Made by a program: the position numbers and the translations under genes
Source of the DNA: Unio delphinus
Taxonomy: Eukaryota; Mollusca; Bivalvia; Unionida; Unionidae
Direction of reading: 5' to 3'
Length of the DNA stretch: 64,000 nt
Assembly: GCA_029339505.1 (NCBI GenBank)
Contig: JAQISU010001239.1
Location: 10,367,501 to 10,431,500, forward strand
The notes under the pieces: generated by a model
The model's input: the letters and a program-made list of their open reading frames with translations, nothing else
Told to the model about the DNA's origin: nothing
Database searches by the model: none
Shown: piece by piece, positions 25,901 through 40,700 of the stretch
Layout of the letters: the number at the start of each line of letters is the position of its first letter
How positions within the stretch are numbered: position 1 is the first letter of the stretch

Positions 25901-28663
25901 TATTGTGTTATGTTCCAGCCTGCTGAATAATGTGAAAGCTCATGAATGAATTTATGCATGTATTGCACATGTGGGTGGGAAGAGGGTAGATATTAAGAAT
26001 GTAAACTTTATATTGTTTTCAAGTTTATGAAATTATTACATTTAAAGAAATTTATATTTCAGAAATAAGGGTGTGGTTTCTTTGAATCTCTATATCTGTA
26101 TCTGAAGAGTCCACAGTTCATAATTTAACACTAACTCATTAAGCAAGAAAGAGATGTTTTTGTCATGATGTAGCACCCTTATTCTAGGGACTGTGATGTT
26201 ATCATTATGATGGAATAAACTGTAACATATCCTCAGTAAGACATTCAAATTTTCTGTAAATTAGATCAATCTTCAGTGAGATTAACAAAATATCATGTAC
26301 TGTTCTTTTAAAGTTGGAAAAAATGCATTAAAAAAAGTTGTATTCCCAATAATGTTGCAATTGTGAAGATTATGTTCAGCTAAAACATTGTTAAGAACAC
26401 TTACACCTTAATTACCTCTAGAAGTTTCACAAACTGCAGTTCTGAAACGCTATGGAACACAATGGCTTCCTGCTAACTCTCAAATTCTTGAATTTTTGTT
26501 TCTTATTTTAACTGAGGGCATATCTCTCGCCATGAGCCACTCAATCAACCCTTGTAAATAAATATAATTGCTGCAGTTCAAGCTTCCCCCACCCACCCCA
26601 AGAATCTGAATATTCCTTTTGATTATTCTCTACAGACTATTTACAATTTTAAGCTGCTGTTTATTCTCGTTTGTCTTGATTATGTATCAAATGTTAGAAA
26701 ACTTTTTTTAAATTCCATAACAGTTTCATTTTGCAGATGTTTTACGAGTTGCAGTTTAATTCATAACCTGTAAAGTTAGTCTGGTTCCCTTGCCAACTCT
26801 ACTAAATCTAATATGAAGCACATTTTCAAATCAAACACAAAAAGTCAGCTTCCAGATTTAATCAAAACAAGAATATTTCCATAATTGCTGTTTTAAATCT
26901 ACATGTCCATATTGTAAGGGTAGGGGCCCCAAGTGGCCGAGTGGTCTAAAGCGCTGTCCGTTACGGATCACTGCCATCTCATTTCTGTCTGCGTGTGTTC
27001 GAGTCTAAGATTCGGCAAATGTAGTTATGTGAGAAAGCTTGCCAGTAGCTTCTCGTGGGTCGGTGGCTCTTTCCGGGGGTTGTCCGGGTTCTTCCTCCAC
27101 CATTAATACTGGCCGCCATGTATAGCCTATATTGTGCTGAAAAATGGCGTTAAACCATAACTAACAAATTGTAAGGGTCATTTTTAAAAGACTTGTAGTC
27201 AAACCGTAAAAGTAGGCAGGTGTTTAAAGGTCACCAACAATAATTATAAAAAACAAGATTTAAAATAAATATTTTAAAATACCCTTAAAAAAAAACATAT
27301 TTTATTTTAATTATTTTTTCCACTTGTGTTGGGATGTTATGTTTGTGGCTAGCTCAAATTATTTCTTACGGAAAAGTTCAATTTTCCAGTCAACTTGCGC
27401 TGGGAAGCTGACTTTTATAACATTTGTGAATTCCTGTGGTTCTATTCTTCCTGCTGATTGAAAACATGCGTGTTGCAACAGGGAATCTTGTGACCAGCAT
27501 GACGGACTATGTTTAGCAAGGATGGCATTATAACAGTGGAATTACAATAGCTGAAATCCATTTGAAGGAAGTTCTTATCAACATATAAGGGCATTCAATG
27601 TACCTATAAACGGGTTATTGACTGCTGTTGTGGGAAACTTGAATGGAATAGTGAGAGTAAACACACATGTGGCATTGTTATTTATTAACGACCTATCACT
27701 TTTACTAAGAGACTCGATATCATCTACACATCTCTATGCAGATGACACAACATTATCAGACATCCAAAATACAAAGCATGAACTCGAAATTTCTTTACAG
27801 AATGCATTAAACAAGCTGGAAAACTGGTGCACATGCAATGGCATGGTAGTAAATACTGGTAAAACTAAAATATTACTTATCTCAACAAGGAAAAAAAGGA
27901 AAAATCTTGATAGCATTGAACTATGTCTGACATGGAAAGATAAAAATTTGCAAATGGTCTGTCACGACAGACTACTTGGTGTTTTGGTAGATAATAATCT
28001 ATCATATCAAACATATCAGTAAAAAGGTCAATTCAAGTTTATGGCTTCTCGGTAGGATAAGACATTTTCTTCCTGAAAGGCACAGAAAATTATTTTATAA
28101 CAGTTACATACAACCGTATTTAGACTACTGTAATACAGTATGGGCTAATTCAAATGATAAAAACATATCAAAGTTGGAAAATCTTCAGAAAAGAGCATTT
28201 AGGCTAATATCAAACCAGAAAGAAAGCAAAGAAAATTTAGCTCGTAAGTTAAAAATATTACCTATTAAAGACCGAATATGTTTAAGAAAAGCCAAATTAA
28301 TGTACAGGATATCCAATAAAAGTGCTCCTGAATATTTACAATCCCTATTCCAGTATAGGCTACCTGGTAATACACCCCACCTGCGATCAATATCTACAAA
28401 ACAGTATAAAATTCCCAAACCAAATAAGGAATTATTCAAGAAAAGTTTCCAATAATATGGAACTTTGCTCTGGAATAGTATTCCAGTTGTGATTAGAAAC
28501 GCCCCCTCTATTTCCATTTTCCGAACCCAATATATCTAGTGGCTTCTGAGACGTTGCAGAATTACATAAATTCCTTGTATAAGGGCCTCAAGGTAGATTA
28601 GTTCTTAGCTAATTGTGTTACCCTCTTTAAATAAAGTCATAATTAATATTATTTTTTTATTAC

Positions 28664-28706
<43 letters not shown>

Positions 28707-31700
28707 GACAACTGATCCTTCTCCAATCCCCATTGCTTGCCTCTTACCCCCTTGATGGGCATCCGACTCTACAACAATTGAAGCAAAATGTTCATGCAGT
28801 TTTAAGGTGCAGCAGTCACACACCGAAACATTTTCATATACAATGCGAGTAGTCAAGAGAACCCTAGCACACATATATAAAACAGTTACTTCAGTAGTTA
28901 TCATGTATTTAAATCCAACAATCCTAAGTTTATGCATGGGTTTGTACAAATGAATCATTCCTTACTTATATCATATCCTCTCCATCACAAAACAATATAA
29001 CAAATGCTTGACTGTTATCCAGACCAAGTCAACTAGTCGAGAAACCAAACAAAATTTAAGATAATGTGAATTCATTATTATATATGCAGTACCAAATTTC
29101 ACGGTTTACATGAGTAAGTGAACACAACTAGATGATGATGATGATGATGATGATGATTGTTGACAGCTAAAGCTCTTCATTTGATGTACTTTTGTACACA
29201 AGTACATCAATGGGTCATTCTACCTCTGAAATCAGTCATTGTAAATATCAGCACATTTTCTAACAACTCTGCAGCTAGTCAAGCCTTTGAACTTACCGCT
29301 TAACTTGTGGTTCATGTTCTTCAGATGTACTCTTACAATAACTAACATGTACATATGTGGGTCTTTCAGCTACTGAATTTTCTGATTGTAAATATCAGCA
29401 CAGCTAAAATGATCAATTGATCAACACATTTCCCCACTCAACAGGTGGTCAAAACAGGACTAGCAAGCCCTTAAATTTGTTGTCCAGTAAATTGATGTGT
29501 ACAGAGGACTCTTCTATATATGATTTCTGTCTCCCATAAAGAAAAACAATGCGTCCAAATAAGGATTACGTGTTTCAGAGACCTTTGAAAGTCTATCATG
29601 AAAGACTAAATTGAAGGTAACTGCACTCTGCTAAGGAAGAAGCAAAAGACTGCTACATTTGAAGACATGGAGGCTTCCACAACAAAATGGTTCAATGAAA
29701 CATTTGCAAAAAAACTTAAGTGTGGACAACTTCACTGAAACAAGTGGTTGATTCAGTCGCTTTAAAGTTCGTCATAACATCGGATACAAAAGTATTTGTG
29801 GAGAGTACATGTACTGTTTAAACCAACTTGACAGGTTTTCATTTCCCAGTGAATATCACCATCCCCTTGGTAGCCTCAATAACATGGGAACAGACCGACC
29901 AAAATCTAGGCCAATTTAAGTACATGTACCTGAAGCATGTAAATAACAACTATGCACCCATGTGCTAGTGCCGACACTGAATATTGTAATGTTTATCGAT
30001 GATATCAACATAAATGGGTAGGACTGTACTTAAATAATGCAAGTTACAATTTATAAATGAACATATCCAACACAAATATATGAATCATAAAGCATTTTAT
30101 ATCTATTCAGACACTTTATTACTGGAATAACGTTGAAGTAATTATCACATCTGATTTACAAATTTGTCATTTTTTCAAAAACATTCTATTGTGCAAAAGG
30201 AACACCAGTGCACAATGTTATTAATAATGTCTATTGTATCTGGATGTGATCAATGCAATATTTTATTACACAAAGGTAATCAAAATATAATTTGTCAATA
30301 TACAAATGTATTTCACATTGGTTCTGTCTTCATATACTCATAGTTTTCATAAAATGTAAATGCTACTCACTGACGACGGGTTACCCTTTGCTGACAAATT
30401 GTTTCAGACCCGGCACCCACATACTTATGTCTACATCTGCCTCTGTCGACAATATTTCCTCGGGCCTGAGGATGTCAACATAAATGGTCAGGACTGTACT
30501 TTAATAATGTTAGTTACAATTTATAAATGAACATATCCGACACAAATGTATGAATCATGATGCATTGTATATCTACTGTCAGACACTTCCATACTGGAAA
30601 GATAGATTAATGTTTAAGTAATTATCACATCTCATTTACAAAATTTGTCATTTCTTCAAAAACTTTTCATCATTCTATTGTGCAAATGGAACACACAATG
30701 TTATTAATAATGTTTCATTAATACAAATGCTGAATAAACAATCACATACATGCCAACACCTGATGAGGAAAAGGTATAATAAAAGTGGTCAAGAAGTGGA
30801 ATACAAACAGAAAAAGTGTAATCCACATATAACATGCTAAATTTCAACGAACAATGATTTATTTGCCCCTCTCGTCTTTCAACATCCTTTACTGCTTCAA
30901 GTTTTCATATGAAGCACTTTTAGCTTTACCCACAAACATCGACTATAATCCATCTGAATACTTTTAGCTCCAAATATTGAAATTATATCCATAGAGCCTG
31001 TAATAGACATCATGTGATGCTGCCCTAATGTTCTCATATTTGGAGGATTGTTATTGTTTGTTTTTTTTAGTTTTTGCCATTTTCTCTTTTTAATTACTAA
31101 TCATTATTTGGCAAAAGTTTCATTATTTTTATACCAGTTTTTTTTTTTTGGAAAACCCCAACTGCAACTTTAATTATGGTCATATAGGTAAGCTTGTTAC
31201 AGTCTTTCAACCAAGTTTGAAAATGGACAACTAACCCCATTTATGGGTAAATGGTGTAACCATAATTGGCAAAACTATTTATAAAGTGAGATTATTTACA
31301 TGGTATATTTTGCTTGTTGCTTGCATGAAAAACCAAATACATTACCTTTTCTAATACTCTATTATTTGATACCACTGACAATACACTTACAATGCTGCAA
31401 AAATCAAATTTTTCTATAGTATGCCTCTCTAACATTATTGTCAACAGTTTTTGCAATGTGTCAACTTCAAGTGATTTCTCAATACATGTACATGTTGTTT
31501 TGGAAGCTAAAGCCTTGTTCACAATCATTAAAGTGCAAGGAAATAAGACGGTTAGCAACTGCTTATATTATCAAGTGAAGGAAAGCATCCTTAAAGTATT
31601 TCTTTATCATTTTCCATATGATATTTCTAGGGTATATTTGGTCTAATACTATCTTCACAAAACGAATACTTTGGATCTTTTTAATAGCCCTATCTGGTGC

Positions 31701-34700
31701 TTCCATATTCTCCTCATAGAATTTCACAAGATGTAAATCACAATTTCCAAATGTTTCTTCAGGAAAACAAAATGCAGACAATCTCATTGACCAGAGTCTG
31801 TCTACCTCTAAAACATTTCAAGAAAAGGTCCGCATGCAAGACAAAAACCACAATCAACCAAACAAGATCAATGGACACCATTGTCCTTATGCATGTTGAT
31901 AAAACCAATGTTTGTTACAATTTTAACACTATTTCTTGTTGTGCAAGATATATATGGCAGCCAATATAACTGACGGAGTAAGAACAGAAGAAAACATTGG
32001 TGAGAACCAGCAATCCACAGAAAGTTACTGACAGCTTTTTCTCATATACCACCATTGGCCAAGTTTGAAACTCAAACCCACACAGACAGAGGTTAGATGG
32101 AAGAAATCAGTAACAACATATACATCAAATGCCATTACCATCGGGGCCCCGAGTGGCCGAGTGGTGTAAAGCGCTTTCCGTTACGGATCACTGCCGTCTC
32201 ACCTCTGTCTGCGTGGGTTCAAGTCTAAGATTCGGCTGATGTAGTTATGTGAAAAAGCTTGTCAGTAGCTTCTCGTGGGTCGGTGGTTTTGTCCGGGGAT
32301 TTTCCTCGGGTTCTTCCTCCACCAATAATACCGACCGCCATGTGTAGCCTATCGTGTGCTGAAATGGCTTTAAACCCTAAAACAAACAAATGCAACAAAG
32401 CATTACCTTCACCACTGTTAGTCCTCTTTAGTTTGGAAGTCTCGGAACTGGGCTTGAGCGTGAATATTGATTTCTTGCCTACTGCATTAGATGTAACAAT
32501 ATGTATCAGACTTATTTTTCAAGAAAAATGTATGAATGTAGGGGAGACAATTCTAATTATAACCTACTAGACCTGCAAGCATGATGCATGGGAAACAGTC
32601 TTGACAACAAGACTTTTTTTTTCTTTTGGCTATATAAAAATTAAGCAACTTATTCTTTTGAAGACAGGGATATATTATTCACATCAGTCTATATAATTAC
32701 AATATTTTTCTAAAAATTAAAATCAAAATCACTGTCACTATTTTTGCTATTTTGAACCAAAATATAAATGATATAAAACCTGGGAAATACATTAACAAAA
32801 GTACTCAGGATTTGCTCGACTAATACATAACTGATGAATGCCTGAATGTCCTATGCATATATGCAGCTAAACTTCTCCAAGACTAAGAAAAAGGTACAAC
32901 TCCACCATGAACTAGATTTTGTGTTGGTAAAATATGGATGTCTCCACTAAAGATCAACCAGCTGAAATACATACAAATTAAAAACATTGAAAAATTGCTA
33001 TAATGTATAATTACAAAAAAAAACCTAATCATCTACATGCATGTATAAAAGCATGCAAACAAAATTTCATTTGTCTATTGCACAAGTGGTTTTTGCTTAG
33101 GCGGCCTTACAAGGTCTTTACTCCAAATGACTAAATAATTGTTTTAAAAAATAAAAAAGTATTGCCAGCGCTTGAAAATAATGGTGGTTTGAGGTCCAGT
33201 ACCAAATCTTTTTAGCCATGGATCAGACACATGCAAGTAGCACATGCACATCTGATCTTTGACATTTCTTATTTGTCCAAACAAATTAAAGAAAAAGTTT
33301 TTCTTAATCCTTATAAAAACCTGAAAAGAAGTCATAAAAGTGCACAGATGCAAAAATGTCATTTGACAGTGTGAGACTGGTGATTTAAAATCTTGCTGAA
33401 AATCTGCCGATTTTGAAGACAAAATCCTGATCGACAGTCTAAGCTTGATCTTCATCACTTAAATGTTTTTTTTTCTCAACCAAGGCTAAAACTAAGCATC
33501 AATAGCATTGATTTACCATATACTCTAAATACTTCAAACTTGTTTAGTATGGATTTACGGTCAGAAGGCAAGAATCAACCACAGGGAATTAGTCCACTAC
33601 AACCTGGGTTGCATTGAAGGATTTAAAACATTCCAGGTCCAAAAAGAAAGGAAATTATAAAAAATAAACATGTAAACATGAAGTTCATCTATGTTAAGTA
33701 GTTTCTGTGCAATGTTGCTAACAAGTTTCTTGTGACATAGAGGGACATTGAGGACCAAATCGAGATGTTCTAAAAGCAGGCTTACATAAGCAATGTAAAC
33801 ATTAAAGCCTAAAGCAACAAAAACAAAAACTAGACAAACTGGCAAACAAACCTTTATTAACCTTGAGTAAAAGCATAAAGGAATAGAAAAAACAGAATGA
33901 GAAGTCAAAGTAGGATTGAAAAGAAAGGACAGAGTTTGTAAAATACCTGCTTTACTCGATGGAGCTGATGATTGCTGACTGTCCAACTTAGTCAACGTCA
34001 CCGAATTAGACACATTTGACTTTGTTGAGAATTGAGATGTAGTTGTAGTACTTCCACTTGTTCTCTGTGATTCACTGAGGGTCTGACCTGAGGAATCTAA
34101 CGAATCAATTGTAGGCTTGTTGAATGAAGAACTACCAGTGCTAGTACTTGAAGGATATGAGGTAGAATTAGACTGATTGCTACTGGATGGAGTGAATCTA
34201 AATTCAAATCCTCCAGTTTTAATGGTGGAACTGCCAGATGTGTTTGAATCACCACTGGGTTTTAAATTTAATTCTTCAGTTCTTACGTTTTCTTTGCGTA
34301 AATCATTATTTGATCCTACATTTTGCTGCTGTCCAAATACAATAGCTGTTGTTTCACCAACAGCAGTAGATGCAGATTTTGTTTCATCCGAAATTGCGGT
34401 TGTCTCACCACCAACCTTTAAGTCTGAATTACCCAAGTCAACTTTCTTCACCTGACTAACCACAACAGATGCACTACTAGTTTTTGTACGTGTATTGTTG
34501 TCCCGTAATTTGAATGTACTCTGTGTTGTTTGCATTTCACTAGATGTGCCAGACTGAAAACTGTCACCAAATTTAAACCCAATAGGTCCAACAGTGGTGG
34601 TGGTGTTGTCAGATTTAACAGAAGTGCTTCCAAACTTGAATAAGGATGGTGCTGATGTTTCCTTCTGAGCAACACTTGGCAGGTTAAATCCACTGTTCTG

Positions 34701-37700
34701 TGAAAATGCTCCAGCTGCAATCTTGAACCCAGCTACACTAGGCACTGAAGAATAAGAACAGGAAGTTTGTATTTTCACAAGCTTTAATGAAACAATTCCT
34801 AAGTTAGAAATGTTATCACGGGAAAGAAATGTTGTCCCTCATAGTGACATAATCCAGAAATCACAATATTCTAACAAGTTTCTTCCATTTCATTGAACAA
34901 AAACAAACACTCGTCAAAAATACTCTTTACTTACATCTGATTTTGATGACGTATTTCCTAACATTAGAATATATAAATCTAAACTTAACTCATTCAGCCC
35001 CAGCACTGTTAACAACATTATTGATGCCCTGCCCCAGTAGCATTAAGCTGTGTCAATCTACTTGTGCTTCATATAGTTTTACCAGTTTAGACATTTTTGT
35101 AAATGTCATCAACATGCATTCACTCTTACTTTAACATCTCTTATGTCCATTAAAAATACACAATGTCTTCACAAATGACTCCAAATACATTTTGTATACA
35201 CTATTTACAAAATAAACACCATTACTACAATCTGCTAGAGCCGCAAAAACTCTACATCACCGCTATCAGAATAGTCTTCTGCTGATAACTCAGTCTCAGA
35301 AACTTTGATGTCCGAATCTAAACCTCTGCCAATATATTTTACCTTTCCTTGCTCAATTTTTTCAAGATTAAACCAGAGTAATTACTCATTTTCGCAATCA
35401 CCGTCATAAAGTCTTATGTCCGCAAACATTTGCGATTTTTCATGAACAGAACACATATAATGAAACTGCCCTCCATTAATACCATACGTTTCTGAACAGT
35501 AAACCTTTGCACATTTCTGATTGGTTAATATTGGTTTGAGTTTTATGGGATAAAAACATTTTAATCGGCAGTCAGAGACCAGTGTGCCTTAGAAGTCTGC
35601 CTTTCTTGGCATGTTGATCTTCATGGGAATAATCAAAACTCCTGACTAGTTTTTATTGGTCAAATGACAAATTTATATCAAATGAAAGAATCAAGAATGT
35701 AAGGTTTTATAAACACCTCCAGTACCTTCACCTAAATGACAATTCAGATTTTCTTGCCGAACACCCTATCCATGACAAACTTTACAATATAAGTCTAATA
35801 CTGGATAAGTTCTGGCAAACATTGAGAAAAATACAAGCCTAGCCAACGTTAAACCACTGATGAACCTTTGTTACATTTCTAATTGATTAAAAATAATGTA
35901 TTCCTTTCCAACAGTAAATTGCACAGGAGACACACTAACATATTGAGATCACAAAAGAAATACAGATACACACATGCATGCATACATATTTTATTGTCTT
36001 TCATCATTACATTAAATTGTTAATTGTAAAATGAAAATAAAAAAGCCCATAATATATTCATGATTTAATTAGTATGTAAAATAAAAGTCAATTGTGTGAG
36101 TACATCATACATATAAAAACAGACATTTGATATTCATAACCACACAACTCCAATCTATCACATCTCCATACATAATTCGAAACATTAAACACATGAATAT
36201 CTGAAATGTAATGCATACATTTTCATACTAATAAAATTTAAAAAGTTAACTTTCATTCACCGACCCCATTTTAAATTTTGATTAAAATTTCATACAATAC
36301 TTCATTCAATGATTTATCAAGAAGATGTTGCAATGTACAAGTATGATTGCATTACGGTAAAAAAATCCACCCGAAAATTATATACCATGCATGGAGAAAA
36401 GAGACACAGAAACACAAAGGTGTCATTCGCAACGTCCATCTATGCTGCATAGAATGTCAAAGGTTGTTTCATCAAAGCATGTTCATTGAAGAGGAGTAGC
36501 TGTGATGTGCTCCAAAACAACTGTAGAGGTTTTCTAATTGTCATGTTTGCATGTTTTGTTCCATAACATGAAACTCTGAGAACAAATGATTTGCTAAATA
36601 GTTGATATTTATATTCAAAATCAGCTCTTCAATAAATAAACAATATTAGGTAAGATCATTATTTTTCTTTTATATACACATGTATAGGCCTACTAGATAG
36701 ATTTGCACATTATTGACCACATCACTAATAACAAATATCAGGAACTCTCTAATACCCTTTATAAGCCTATGTATGGAAAGCAGGTCAAAGTGAATGAACA
36801 ACTTTATAAAATGTTTTTTGTGAAGGCCATTGAATTGTGCTTGAAAAAACTAGAATACTGCCACATATAAACTACCAATAATTTAAAACTCCAAAGATAT
36901 AATAACGTCATAACTTCGATGCTTAATTTCATTTCATTTTTAAGACTATTACTTCTTTAAATAGCTAAATATTCAATCACAGAATATTTATATCATGTTT
37001 CTTACTAATTTTTTATATTTCTTAATGTATGTGTCAAATGAATTACAATTACAGCTTGTCTAATGAACAAGTATTGACTAGATATTGCGGTATCCACTAT
37101 TTTTACATTTCTCCCTTATCAGGTTCACTTGTGAATTCTGATAATATTAAGAATATAACGCGAACATGGCAGTGAAGTTTCAATTAAATATTTACTAAAA
37201 TAATGTCACCAAGTATGCTAATTATATATACACATTGGCATTTACATTGATGTTTACTGTCAAGTTTCGAAGATATGATTAAACAAAGCGATTTGTGCAT
37301 TAGTAGGATTTTAATCAGTAGTTGTTTTTATCACGAAATAATGACAAATAATAACTTACAGTATTCTGGCATTGATAACTAATACCAATATGCAGTGGAA
37401 ATGATCACCTTATTTTGAGGCTATTCCAGCTATTCCAGCTATTTGCGATGTGCATGACTACAATACCCGCTCACTAATCACACTTACGGCAAGAAAGAAA
37501 AAAATAGTAACGTATATTCATTTGAAATAAATTTGTTATTATAACAAAAGAACCTTTTAATGATTAATGTTACATTTATACAAAGATATTTAATGTTTTG
37601 AAGTATGTAGCTTTCTTACTACGTACATTACATATATTTCTCATACTAAATTTAGCCCCCCTCTGGAAAGGCCACCTGTCTTATAAAGCAACTTTCTAGG

Positions 37701-40700
37701 TGCAGAACGGGTGGCCGTATAAGAGGGAGACTACTGTACTGTTATTACAATAAAATGATATTGTTTGCACATATCAGTTAATACAGGCAAGACAAAAAAT
37801 GAATTTCATGTTTGTAGAATTCATTTCTAAATAATCACTATAGCCGGTTTAAGTGAAAAAGAGACCATAACTCGTTCAGCCCTATTACTGTTATTGCTGC
37901 TCTGCCGCAGTAGCACAAAGATGTGACTAGCTGTGTGTGCTCCGTATAGTTCTACATGTTTAGACAGTTTTGTAAATATGCACATGCATTTACTCTTACC
38001 TTAATTTCCAAAGATGTCAGAAAAATTAAACTCGATTAAACTTACTGCAAGACTTAATGGTAAAACTCATTACATCCACATTTCTGTAAATATATACTAT
38101 AACTGATCTTGTCTGTGTCTCCACCTATTTATCAGTTTCTTCTTATATCTTAAGCTCCATCAGCAATAACTCTCGATGATTATAATGTGGCTATATTTAA
38201 CCAAAATTTTAGAAGCTAGCTACAGAATCAAAGATGTCAGTCTGCAATGTCTTCCATTTTGTTTTATACAAGTCACTTCCTTGAACTTAATTCAACATTA
38301 AAAACCACATTCATCTATGCTAAAAACTTACAAAAAATAATAAATTCATCACAAATATTTTGACCAAAATATCGTTTATAAAGCCTTATACCAAATGTAA
38401 TCTAAGTCTATGATGTGGATTTAAAACTCTTAATTCATTCAGAGATTTTCGTCATTTTTGTTTGAAATATGCGTAGGAAACGCATTTTGGAGGTCAATTC
38501 TGAATACATACAAATCCATTAACTTCCAAAACTTTTTCGTTTAACCGGATTTCTAGTTGTGTTAGAAATGTCAAGTTATTTCTTTTTCTTTTTTGGCTTA
38601 TTAAATACATCATTTTCATGTCCTGGTAACTTTTAACCGCAGATATCAAAGTTAATTTTTACAAAGGCTAGCCTGTCCATATGCAGGTTATACTAGTCTG
38701 ACTTAGATCTCAGGCCAAAAACAACGTCTACAATCCGGTTCTAACAACTGGCGAATCTTTGGAGTAAAAACATCAGGTCTCAAAAATTTTGTTTTTCCCT
38801 CCATACTTTTTATTGCAAGTAGAAAGTCCACAATATTTGGTACATTGCTACAACTGCTCACTTGTCTATAATACCACCCACATTGGTACATCTTAAATGA
38901 CCTGGATGCTACAGAGCTCCAAGTAGGGTACAACCTCGTTATCGCAAAGGTGGTATGGGGACTTGAAGAGTCAAATGGAAAGAAAGAAAATTGTAATGAA
39001 GGAATCGTGACTGAGGCATAAAAGTTACCTGTTTTAGGTGGTGGTTTCTCTGTTTCACAGGAGACACACTTGGTACTACTCCCATTATTAAGGACTAGAC
39101 ATATCTTGCATGTCCAGCTTCCTACAGAAGGTTTGAACTTGTCAGCAAAAGAACTATCTGTTTCGGTAATATCACCGGATTTCCCTGAAAAGAGTCATAT
39201 TCAGATGTGTTTCTTTATGTTATCTTTTGTCAGAAGAGTAACAAAATATATGCCTGCACCATGTTTAACAATCATCTTTCTTCAAAACTGATTTTTCTGT
39301 GGAAAACCATTTTCTTGTTTCAGTGACAGTCCCAGTGACCACGATCTTCTGACCAATTATGCTCATTAGAACCAAATTACAAACAAAAAACATATTTATA
39401 TTTAACACTTCTCAATGTCTAACTTTGCTGAATGATTGTTAAGTTCACAAATTCTGCAATGAACATAACTATGCTAAATCCGAGTGCTGTATTGCATTTT
39501 TCTCATATCCTTCTTTCAAATTTGTAAAACAGTGTAGATTTGTCCTTTTCCTGATTGCCATTTTTTTAAGTTTGAAAAGACTTATCTCCTCTAACATTTT
39601 TCAGTCATTGACAATCCATAAATCACACTGTTAATACCAGTTTCGCTTCAAATGGGCCAATATTTTCATTAAAAGTAGAATGAGTGAATGTTACAAATCT
39701 TAATTTGAATTTGTGTATTAAAAAACATCTAAAAAATGCACATAGTGTAAAACAAAATGTGGGAACTGCAAATAATTTGCGTGACGTTTCCTCCATTGTT
39801 TTTTAAAAGTTGCATGAATTGCAGTTATTCTTGCAAGAACCCCACAATCCCATGGCCTGGCAGCATCATTGATAATGTTATTTTGTGGAAACTGTTTCTG
39901 TTCCTTCACTTATCTTGACCTTCAACATTATCTTTACCTTCAATCCAAAATCTATAGATTTAATCTTTACCACAACCGCATAAAATGTGCAAGGTTCGGA
40001 AAAAAGATATTGTCCAAACACCAATTATCATTCTCTTGGTCAGTGACCTTGACATTTGGACCCAAAATTGATAGGGTTCTTGTCTATCTAAATTGTAAGT
40101 GATCCATAATCACACCACACCCTATTAGGTAAAACAAAAAGCAGAAGAAACCAGTTCAAAACCTGGACCTGGTCTGAAAGATGTAGTTTGCATATACCAG
40201 TCTTAGTGCCTTTTATAATCAATATGTAGAAACCAACTGGTAAGAATTGGATAACATAACAATATAATAGCTCCACCTCATTGTTAGTGTGTAATAATTA
40301 CAGACCTGTCAAGATTGAAAAAACAAAATTAAGAATTTGCCACCAAATTACCATAAAAATCAGGTGGCAAGATAAAACAAATCAGGAAGTACAATAGTGT
40401 AAGGTGTATATATCATGATAAAGATGACAACTTCTGTTATTTCAGTATATTGTATGTTGCAGATTTGCATTTATACACAAAAGTTCGCCATTTATTTGTC
40501 ATTGGATGCCAAATTTGCTAAAACGAATAGCATACAGGGTTAATGATGACAGGTTAGCTCTTTGTCTGGTTCTGGGGGAGGGTGTCTGACCTTTTAGAGT
40601 ACTCTCTCAGCATTGCTGTTGCTGAGCAGTATTGAAAGTATTGATAGCATTACTCTCCCATGGTTTAGAAATAAGTGGGCTAGACCCATAACTGTTTTAC

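Noticed and set aside
26930..27010. tRNA gene
   Set aside because: A and B boxes are present but there is no cloverleaf; it is the head of a SINE with target duplications. The same holds for the heads near 14500, 32150, 50410, 52910 and 58660.
28605..28958. Minus-strand open frame with poly-Asn
   Set aside because: Caused by the ATT repeat tail of the RT relic.
33597..33946. Extension of the large FG exon downstream
   Set aside because: The hydrophobic, non-FG sequence after a good GT donor (AAAGCAG|gtattt) is intron read-through; phase to the next exon works only with the donor.
34177..34455. Plus-strand open frame opposite the large FG exon
   Set aside because: Antisense shadow of the real exon; no domain.
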